Part shown: piece by piece, positions 51,245-62,400 of the stretch | Layout: each line of letters opens with the position of its first letter | How positions within the stretch are numbered: position 1 is the first letter of the stretch | Assembly (NCBI RefSeq): GCF_018320785.1 | Contig: NC_054878.1 | Span: forward strand, 31,819,523 to 31,883,522 | DNA length: 64,000 bases | Direction: 5' to 3' | Source of the DNA: Cheilinus undulatus | Taxonomy: Eukaryota; Chordata; Actinopteri; Labriformes; Labridae | Notes under the pieces: model-generated | Database searches by the model: none | Seen by the model: the letters and a program-made list of their open reading frames with translations, nothing else | Told to the model about the DNA's origin: nothing | Position numbers and translations under genes: made by a program

Positions 51245-53791
51245 GTGAGTATTTCTGTTTTAATTCTTCACATCGAGGACGAAAGCTGTGGAAAATGTTT
51301 GATTTGAACGCGCCTGCCATGGTGCGAGTATTTCCCCTTTTGTTTAGCGGTTAAGGCCCCTCTGTTTGGAACTTGAAGGGGGGCCATGTTGTTCAGCCAC
51401 TGAGTGCCTTGGTTGATGTTTTAGCTCGTACAACACCAACTTGGCAGTCAAAGCTTGCTAGCTTTTACGTTAGCTATTTTGTCTTATACGGCTTACTGTG
51501 TAAAGCCAAGATGTTGTCTCGGGGCAGTAGAGCAGCTTGTTTCCCGTCTGACAACTGAGCTTACTAGCTTACTGTTCAACCATGGTGTATTCGTGATTTT
51601 AACTTTGATGTCTAGCGTCACCAACCAATAATAAACAGAGCAGGCCTGCTGCGGGTAGCGTTAGCTGTTAGCGAAGGTGGTGCTAAAAGCTCCCTCAAAT
51701 TGAATTAATATACGCTTAAAAGCCACATGCTCATATTCCCACTGATGCCAGTTAACTATTCGACGCTAAGGCAGTGAGATGCAATGCGGCATTTAATGCT
51801 TACCCATTTATCCTTGAGTTTGCCTTAATTTCTTCTCGGAGCCGAATGCTAGCCTGCTAACTAGCATTGGACTTTGTGCTAGGTTAGCTAGGCAGCTTGC
51901 TGGTAAACTTGCACCTCGGTTTTTTAACCCGATAAGTGGTATTTGGTTTGTTACTGCAGGTAGATGTAAGTTTTTTAAACTGCCGTTAAATAACGATGCA
52001 CGTATAACATGTCCCGATAATCATTCAGTCACAAGTAGCGTTAACGTAACGTTACATCAGTGTTAGCATTTCGCTGGCTATGATATCTAGCCAACGTTAG
52101 GCTAACGGCAACGTTATTTAGCATTGTCGATGCATCAAGCTATTAACATTTTCATAACTCGCCTGTTTTGTTACTGCCTACCCTTTTGGAATCGATCAAA
52201 TGTCCACATTTAACATGCTATGTGTTGTTGGTTTTACATAGAGAGGAGTGATATTTAATGTAGACGCTCAAGACAACTGTAAGACACGTAACATTTCAAT
52301 GTTTAGCCGTGGTACAGTCGTGATACTAGTTAGCATCTCGGGAATTAGACACATCCCTGCGAAGAAAACCATCTAGTGCCGGTTGTTATGCAGTACCTTT
52401 GGATGTTTTGTTAAAACTCAAGGATACTTCAAACGTCAGCCTTTAACATAGCCCATATAGGAGTGGACTACATGTTTATTTTATAGTTCCTACTTTTAAA
52501 AACCCATAATACAACGTCCCAACTAAGGTGATGCAGTGACTGCATATAGGAAGAAAGTAACGTAAAAATTCGGAGATTTTCATCAAATACTGATTGGACA
52601 CATCGCCACTTTATTTATTTATTTACCCTATAAGTTTTTACTGCAGTAACAATTTTAATGGGATCCATACATAGGAAAACGAGACAAAATATACAACATA
52701 TACAAACGATGCACATCATCAGAAAAAGAAGCAAGAATAAAAACACAATACCAAGAGCTTTTTCAGTCCAGTCTTAAGTACAAAGCTTGGTTTTCACAGT
52801 ACTCAATCTGTTAATTTATTCATTGTCCCCTTTCTGATTTGGTCAGTCACATTATTCCCATTCACATGCTAAATGTTATGTTCAGACTAAAGTCAGTAGG
52901 GATGAGAAAGCTCTTAGAGGCGAGTGCAGGTCAAGTTTCAAGCTGCATGAGCGACATAAGTTCTAGACTGGTTACGCAAGGAGCTGTCAGGAAACAGAGC
53001 AGGCCTATATACAAAGTATCAATCTTTGGATTGATATTGTAATTAAAAAAGGAAAATCAATCAATCAGTCACACCTGTGTTATGAAGTTGGTGTATTTCT
53101 ATAAAGTTTCAGTACATTTGATACTATCTGTAAGTAAAGTTTATTTGTATAGCACCCTACACAGACAGCAGTCACAAAGTGCGTTACACAGACAAAAAAA
53201 TACAAGGAATAAAAGTAATGACTAGGAAATGACCGCAATAGTCATAACAACAATGGTGTAGTATGAAAATAGGAGCAGTATCATTAGAAACACATTACAC
53301 ACAATATAAACAGTTCTTTTTACATGAAAGAAAGATCAATTAACCTAAAGCCCGTCTAAACAGGTTTGACACTGAAATTTGACAAAATAGAGAGAAAATG
53401 GAGACTGTATTTGTTTGAACAAAAAATATAAGAATTTGACCACCTTAGACCAAAGTGATACCTATATTTTCTCCTTATAACAGTGTTTCTTACTCCTTTT
53501 TTAAAACTCATCCTATTAGTGATCTGGATCACATGCCCCCACAGTTGTTTTTATTTTAATTTAGTATTATACATAACAGTCCTCCTGAAACCATCGGATT
53601 TAGATGGAGGTAATATGAAGTGACTCATAAAAGCCTGTCTGGTGTCATATTAACATCTATTATTATATATCTTATAATGCAAGGCTGCCGAAATAGACCA
53701 TGCAGACGTGATATCCTTGTTTCTTAACACCTCTCAACTCTAACAATGACAATCCTATACTAACAGAATCACATTCTTATGTTTTATCTAG
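51245..53791 (+). other. pum2: pum2 intron 1 (predicted)
   Basis: About 2.5 kb. The first 900 bases are rich in GCTAGC and AACGTTA words and CpG, as is common just after a housekeeping promoter in fish. A retroelement tail is at 53133-53230. No coding exon was recognised inside. Confidence 0.45.
53133..53230 (-). repeat. Fragment of a dispersed fish retroelement tail
   Basis: AAAGTTTATTTGTATAGCACC followed by CACAAAGTGCGTTACA is a wording seen in many fish genomes near the 3' ends of non-LTR elements. The family cannot be fixed by eye. Confidence 0.45.
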
Positions 53792-53804
53792 GCTTTCCCG
53801 TGGA

Positions 53805-56391
53805 ATGAGCGTTCCATGCAGCATCCTAGGTATGAATGACGTGGCCTGGCAGGAGACAAGAGGAGGGATGCTGCATGCAAATGGTGCTCCTGAGACTGGG
53901 GGTGTCAGAGTCCATGGTGGAGGGCCCTTAGCAGCAGTCGGGGGAGCTGGACAGGCTCCTGGAGGTCCACATTTGCAGGGCATGGACAGGGTTGTCAACC
54001 CTACCCCAGGTACCCCGCAGCCTCCGCTTAGTGGACGATCTCAGGATGATGCCACAGTTGGATACTTCTTTCAGAGGCAGCCGGGGGAGCAGCTTGGAGG
54101 TTGCCCACCCGGCAAGCATCGCTGGCCAACTGGGGATGCAAACCATATAGATCAGGTAAAGATTCTTCATCTAGATTAGATATACCAAGCCTGCAGCATC
54201 TTGCTGTGTCAGAGTTTATGTGTGGATAAAAAAGTGTAGTATGCAGGCTAAACAAAAGAACCCTGTTTGTCACAATCAACACTATTTCACGTATTTCACA
54301 TGATAAGTTAATCTGTGATTTACACCAGATTTACATCCTTGCCTTATTATCACTTCCTCAAGGCAAGCTTTTTGAAGCTACAGAGGTTAATGCTGTGGAG
54401 TTCAGCGACACAAAGATTTCACTCACCACGTCCTTAAACACACTTTAATCCTGCATAGAAAATGAGAGTGTTAAAATCAAAGGAAATGGTTCAAGGAGAA
54501 AGTTTTCTGAATTTGTTTCAAATCCACTTCATGATGACATTGATTTTAGAAATAAAAACACTGCAAAACAATCAACTTAATCAGAGTTTTTGGCCAAACA
54601 GCACAGCAGGGGAAATGCGGCTGCTTGTAATAGGGGTGTAACGATACATTGATGTGGATCAATAGATCAGTTGGTTGATAAACTACCCAATCATGGCGAC
54701 AGAAGTCAAAACGTCAAATCTATCATATTTTAGTCATGCTTTTATTTTTAAGATTCTTCCTGCATGCTTGTTGACAGTTTCCACCCAGCTGTGTGTCGCT
54801 CTGAACTTTCATACAAGCTAGGTGTAAACGGGGTAGCAGCTGAGATTATTAGGATAAAAAGAATATTTACTCCTCTCTCCCTGGCCACCCACCTTTTTTG
54901 CCAACTACGTTTGCATGTCTTCATTCGCAAACAATCTCCAAATGATCATTAAGGTATAGAAATTTAACTTCCCTCACTATCTTGGTGGCTGCAGTTGTTA
55001 AAGTGGTGTCTGATACAGGCTCTGCAGCTAAGCTGAGAGGAAAAAGCTGCTGGACGCCTTCTTTGATACACCAATGGTAGTCCAACGTCTTGTACTATAT
55101 TTGAAATTGAAATAAAAGCTGCGCGACCTTGGAGTGATAGCAGCTGGAAAGCTTTCTTTCGATCTCACCTCCCTATTCTCACATGTTATTGGACCGCTTG
55201 TGTCCTTAAAAATCAAACTTTGTCCTTGTCAAAATCATGATTACTGTAAAACTAAAAAATCCCTGAATTATTCTCTGCATCTTCATTTGTCATAGATTTA
55301 ATCTCACAATAGTCTCACAATGTCAACAAACCCACACATGAACAACATTCTACATTAACATGGAAAACATGAAGGATTGAAATAGAGCAGAAATAACTAT
55401 TCAATTCCATGTGCAACATATGTATGTATATATACAGTGCTTAACAAATTTATTAGACCACCACCCAAAGTAAGGTTTATGCCACAGCTGCCCAAAAGTA
55501 ACAGCATTGGTAATTACCAAAATCCTTTTTATGTTTCCACAGTGGTTAATACACCAATATTTACAAGCTCTTTAACCCAAATGATATTTTTAATGCTAAA
55601 ATATAATTATTATTGTTATCCATTAATTTTCAAATTTACTGATTTACAAAAAATAGTAAAGCACATTATTATTTCTTGATTAATATGTCAAATTATAGTT
55701 ATTCACTTGCATTCCTGAACAGAAAAATGAGTTTTAGTGGTTGAATGTTATGCTTGATTCATTTCTGACTTCTCAGAGAAGCCCAGTGAGCCGGCTCAAA
55801 TTTGGGTATAAAAAGGTGAAATCAGTTTGAAATTACTCATTTCTGTTCAAAATGGTAAAACGTGGAGAGCTGACTGAAAATGAAAGAGTCTGCATTAAAG
55901 CTCTTCATGATGCTGGATGGTCTCTGAGACAAATATAACAGGTGGTCTAATAATTTTTTTTTAAGCACTGTATATATGCAAAACAAATGTTAAAAGATGC
56001 CAAAAAGGTACATTGGGGCTTTAGAGTGTTCTGAAGACAGAGAAAAAATAAGAAATGTTTCTGACTTAAAATTTTTGCTGTTTGAAAGTTGAAATGTTCA
56101 TCACAAATGTTTGTAATTATGTTTTTAATTTAAAGGCAATCAGGGATCCTTCATGTAATAAACAACAATTGAAACATTAATGGAAAGGCAGGTCTTTGTT
56201 AAGATTTTTTTTCATGAAATAGTAGAAACCTTTCAGCCATTGAATTGCCTTGACATTTTTTTTCCTTCAACTGTGTTAAATTTGTGCAAAATATTGTTCG
56301 TTGTTGATCGTAGGCTCCTGCATCAAATCCAAATCTTACTGTGGCAGATTTTGTGATTTCAGAATATACTGTATTGTTGCCCGAATAATCA

Positions 56392-56430
<39 letters not shown>

Positions 56431-59400
56431 CTTTTTTAATCCCAAGGGAAATTGCGTTTACATTGCATTCAAATTTGTATTGTATCTTGACAAAACTGGT
56501 AAAGCTTATTCTAAGCATTTGTAGGAACCCCTAGTTTATACTAATCTAGATTAATTTATGAATGAAACTGGAGTTTTCGGCAAATTTTTTTGTAATGGAC
56601 AAATCTGCAGGCAACAAGTCCTTGTACGTCAACAAAAAATGAAAGATTTGAACAAAACTGATTTGGTGCTTTATTTATAAGTCTGAGAAAGTGATGTCAC
56701 CCTTGCCTGCATTATCACAAGTGCCACAGCTTCCAGTAAACAACAACATATTTCCAGTTAAAGGATGCATATCTGTCCAGGTAAACTTTCTGTATAAGCA
56801 ATCTCATTATCCATCAACTATGGTAATATCTTCTTGACATACCCAAAATCTAGTGGCACCTGATAGATTCCGCATTTTTATGCAAAAGATTATTAGAAAT
56901 TTTTAGGGAACTTCTTCTTAATTGTAGACTTGTTTTAGTTTGGGTGCCATCCAGTATTGTTTGCATACTCCAGGTCATACTGGTAAACAGATAGATTACA
57001 CCATGGACAGGCCACAGGCCTTTCACAGTGCAAAACACACTTAAGCCCAGGGGGGAAATGATGGTAATGTTAATAGTTCTGCTTTAAAGAAATACAGACT
57101 TTAGATCTGCAAAATGTGTGGGACCAGAGCTTTGGACAATGCGTTAGCACAGTAGGAGTGCTATCATAGCCGTGATAACTGGCCAGACTTGTAAAATATT
57201 GTCTTGCAGTATTAGTTGGCCATGTAGTTTTTTGTCTTTACAGTTCTCCATTTGTTAAACAGACTGGATGTCTTGCATCTGATTTGATCTACTGCAGTAC
57301 ATACACCTTATGTGTTTGATCTATAAGATAGCAGAGGGAAAGAGCATGTTTGAATACAATAATGCAGTTTTAACACTTTTTAGTTTTAGTGCTACAAGTC
57401 TTGAAAGGATTCCCTAGCCTTTGATAAAGTTCTGTACATAAAAGAGCAAGAAGTTGGTAGCAAAACTGACAAGTGTTGGTATGCCAATCGTAGACCAGAA
57501 CAGACTGTTTTTGTGGTGTGGATTATTTGTGTGATTGGTGTACAGGACCGCCCCTGCCCATACACAGACTACGCAAAGCGCTTAGGGCCTTTTCACTGTG
57601 GGGGGCCTCACTTTGAGAGTTTTTTCTTCTCTCTCTCTGCACATCTGTCTAGTGATTCTAGGTAATGTTTATACGACATGAATTTTACCTGGCTGTCACA
57701 CATTTGTAAATTAACCCTAAAGTTATCTATTTTTGGAGATCGGTGCCATCTGTGATCAATGATGTGCACACAGTGTCCCCTCACGCTCCCTCGCTCTCCC
57801 TCCCTCTCTCTCTCTCTCTTCGGATGCTTGCAGCACAGAAACTCTCATCACACCTGTCCTGTATATCCATCCGTTATTCTGCAACCTCTCTTGTCAAAAG
57901 TAAACTTGGACTTGTGTTGGGGGGGCTCATATCAGACTTTGCTTCGGGCCTCACTTTGGCCGGGGGCAGCCCTGTTGGTGTAACATGAACAGCTAGTAAC
58001 AGTAGTATCTTGTGAAGGGGTGCTTACAGAAGTAAAAGAGTTCAGTCCAAAATTTATTATCAAAAAATTAAAACTGCACCCGGCTTCAAAGGAGTAACCA
58101 GAAGCCCACTGAAGGTTTTGTGTAAGATTAAAACACCTTTATTTTACATGCCAAAACATGTTTCAAAAAACTGCTACTGACAATGGCCCTGATGAAGACC
58201 TGAGTGGGTGGCTATCAGCTATTTTTGAATCTATTTTGCCATGTCAAATAAAGGCATTTAATCTGATACAAAACATACTGTGTGCCTTGGATTGCTTTTT
58301 TTTTTGAAGGACAGCATAGATTGAATATTTTGATTTACAATTTTTTGGATTGGAACTCCTTTGTGTTACTCATGTAACCACTCCTTCAAGAGATAAACTG
58401 AGCAAATCAAACCCAAAGCTTACAAGAGCACGTACTTGTGACACAATAAGACCTAGTAGCACTCCTACTTTGTTGTTTCCATAAACAGCTTCAGAGTTTT
58501 CTGTCTAAAACTTGAGTGTTTCTTTTTCTTGTCTTTACAAATCTGAAATTGAGATTTGATAGACACTCATGAATTTACTTGCTTTATGACAATAACTGTA
58601 TATTTTGGAGACACATTGCCTCTTTTTTTTTTTTTTGAGTCAAGCCACTATCTGTGCAAAGTCTCTTCAGTTTGTATGCTGGGGTCCCCATTCCCCATAC
58701 ACATCTGTTCAACAGATCCCCCTGTATGCAAACAGTAGATCAAACATGATCTTATCAGCCAGACTGATTGGAAAAAGACTGTTTTGGAGCCTCTTGTTGT
58801 TTGAATATTCAGCACTGACCAGCTGTTCCCTTGTTATCTTTTACAACATTGGTAAGTTGTTGCATATAGGGACGGCTGCTAGAGTTTGGCACACCAGCGT
58901 GAAGTTGTGTCTTTCATAGGAAAAAAATCCTGCTGCTCACTTATAAGACTATAAGGGAGGATCAGAGAGGAGACAAAATTGGATGCAGCACTGCTGTGGT
59001 TTTGACCGCTTTAGTGTAGTGTTTAAGTGCTATGATTTCCAGGCTTTAATGTGTTTGTACGCTTTTAACATCCAAATGAGTTCCAGTACTGCCGGCCTTG
59101 CACCTTAAAAAGCACAGTGACTCATACACAGCATTAAAGGCTTTCTTCTCTGAGGTTTGGTGATTTGATAAATAACACTTATTTCCAAGTAGACACTGAT
59201 GTGCTCACTGTTTTTCTGTCTCAAAAACTGTTACTGGTTCTTTGTTTATGTGGTTATAAACTGTCAAACATTTTCATGCCTCTGTAATGAACAAGAATCA
59301 ATTGTCTGCTGCCAATCCAGTGCAGCCCATATTTTGTTGGAAGCTTTGTTTTTCGACTGAATCAAACTTTTGAGTGGAGACAAAAATAAATACAAACAGG

Positions 59401-62400
59401 CTAATTTGTTCTGCTAGAGGCAACAAACATTATGTTTTGATGTCTTTATTTTGTGGTCTTTCATTGAGTGCATGAAGCCTATTGTTTACAGTCCTGTTTT
59501 ATTTCTTTTCCCTTGTGGCAGGTCCGTGCTGTTGATGAAATGAACTACGATTTCCAAGCTCTTGCTTTGGAGTCGAGGGGCATGGGAGAGGTAAGCTTCT
59601 TTTTTAACAACAGCATTCTTGTATTCTGTTAAGAGTGCTTTAAAAAAAAATCAGTCACACAATCCTCTCCACTGTTATCATTAAAGACAATTTTGAGCTT
59701 TGATGGACAAGTGTTTACACCCAAAACAAATGTTTTGCTATATTTAAGAAAAACTGTTGCACTGACCAGGGTTACCGTGAAAACTGCTCTTTAGCCTGTT
59801 TAGGTCACATTTATGTTACCACGTGGTTGTTGATATTGGTGTTTTTTATAGGTGTAATGCTATTTGTCATAAATTGTCATGATTTAGGAGCGTCACGGTT
59901 AGGTGTACATAGTCCCACCACGAATACGTCTAGGTTCTTTCTACAGCCTTTGATCTAAATGGAAAAACAGTACTCAAAGATGACAGTATCACCCATTACT
60001 GTAGGTGGCAGGAACGCTCGTAAGTGTTAGCTACAAAGGAGAGGAAAAACAGGCGAAACAAAACACGAAAGGAAGAAACGTTAACTATGAGTGCAGGAGC
60101 AGCGAGACTTACTGGCTTCGTCCTCTCACTAAAGGCCGGCTCAGACTACACATATTGAGCTCTTGTCAAACCCTTGGCCCGATTTTGCACGCTGGAAACG
60201 ACAAATGATCTTGTAGTGTGACGTAATCAATGACGTGTTCAAGTAGCCTGTAGCCTGAGCCTTTACTTCTCTGTGCTGCATGTGAAAGCAGAGAGGGTTG
60301 ATGACATTAACAATGCTAATACGTTTTAAGTGCCATACGCCATTCTGTTTACTAACAACTATGTGGCGCCGTCACTACTCTCTACATAAATCAAAAATGT
60401 CATACCATAAAAGGCTCAGTAATGCACGTATTTTATTTTATTTTTGGCATGACGTATTAATTTTGTCATTTTCAGGAGATGTTAGACTTTTCATTTCTGT
60501 GTTGCTTTTTATTTTGCATATTTCTTCAGTTTTTCTTTTATATTTTATGTATAAAAAACCACAGCTGCACCAGCTATCACTATTACCTGCTTTGAAGTAA
60601 TAAATAAGGGAAACCTAGCATAAAACTATAAATGTGGGACTTTATTTTCCATTTTTACTGATGTACAGAATCTTTACCAAAACACAAGGTAAAAACAGAT
60701 CTGTGACTTCTATATCAAAAATTTTGTTGATAATTACATCTGATATTTTGCCTGTGTATTTCAGCATATATTGACTGTAAATTTTTTCCATATATACTAA
60801 TAAATTAATGGAACTGTAGGCTGAATCAATAGACCTATGTCAGTTGAGGTCTTTTTCTTTATTTATCCTCCTTCTTTAAACTTTAAAGTGTTTTTTAAGG
60901 ACTAAAGTTTGTTTCCTTGTTCATCTTCAAACCTTAAAGTGTGTCCTAAAGGACTGAAATTTCTTGTCTGAAAAGCGTATTTGAATATCGGTATCGGCTA
61001 AAATGAATCTGTAAATATCGGCAAAAATCCAACATCTACATCCCTAGTCACCTCTGTTAACTGTTACACACCTAGTGTTTTTCAAGTGCAACATCTCTGT
61101 CAACTAAAAGTGATCTTGCAAATACTTTAGATAACACTTTCCATTTTATTTTCAGCTCCTGCCAGCAAAAAAGCTCTGGGATTCTGATGAGTTGGCCAAA
61201 GATGGAAGGAAAGGAATGCTTCTGGGAGAGGAGTGGAGGGACAATGCCTGGGGATCATCTCGTAAGTCCCTTCTGTTGTATAGTTCAGGTTTTTTGTTTT
61301 GCATGCATATTTTTTCTCCTTCTCATTGTTTTTTTGTAAGATGAGGGTGCAACATTTTTTTCTACTAAATGAAATGGTTTCAAATGACCTTTTGCATCAG
61401 CCATGATCTTAACTGGCCCATATTTGGTTAGGTTTTTACCCAGCTAAAGTTCAAGTACGCAACTACTTAGATATTGGCTTTTTATTCAGATCATTCAGTG
61501 TCTCAGCCAATCATGGTGCAGCGACGACCAGGCCAGAGTTTCCATGGGAATGGTGATGCCAATTCTGTGCTTTCACCTCGCTCAGAAGGTGGAGGCCTGG
61601 GGGTGAGCATGGTGGAGTACGTCCTGAGCTCCTCTCCAGGGGACAAGATGGATGGTCGCTACAGGAACGGTGGCTATGTAAGTGAAGCGTCTGCTGCAAT
61701 ATTGACAACCACAGGAGTCTCTCTTTCCCAAGAAACCCTATTGGGGGGTACACAACCTTTCATCATGTTCTGTCTGTACAGGGTGGAGAAGATGTTGACC
61801 AAGATGTAAGAGAGAAGAACGATGCCCAAGAGAAGGGGTCCCCCTTTGAAGAAGACAAGAGCCCAGAGATGAAGGTCGGAGAGGAAAACGATCCCTCCAA
61901 AGCTAATGGAAGAGGGTTACTAAATGGCATGGACAGAGACTGCAAAGATTTCAAGTAGGTTCCTGTTTTTTTTTTTCTAACATTAAGAAAAAAAAAAATC
62001 TTATTTCTTGTTTCTTATTTAGTTTGAGATGAATGAAGGGAAAAATTAAAGAAATGCATCTCTCTGAAGCTCTTCAATCAAAAGTGATCTTAAAACTAGG
62101 GATGGGACTTGATGAACAGGAGCTCTCTAATAAATACTGTTTAAAAGAAATTATGTTGCATACAGACCAGTCAGTAGGTCACTGTACTTAATATCCCTGT
62201 TCTAGCAAGACACGATATAAATGGAGCGTAGAGCATAAGTTCAGGGAGGCCACAGAGTCGAATGCTACCATATATTTGAGATCAGATGAACATGCAAGCC
62301 CTAACCAGCTGGATGGGCAGCGGATTCTCTCCATGCACACAATTGGTTGATTGCACTCATGGTCTTATTTAAAGTAGCCTGGCTATGCTTTGCTGCTCCT

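Larger units (their letters stand above)
54156..59521 (+). other. pum2: pum2 intron between the first two coding exons
   Basis: This 5.4-kb intron holds the Tc1/mariner remnant, the GATA repeat, a hAT MITE and a single MITE edge near 54631. The stretches between them contain nothing I can identify. Confidence 0.7.
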
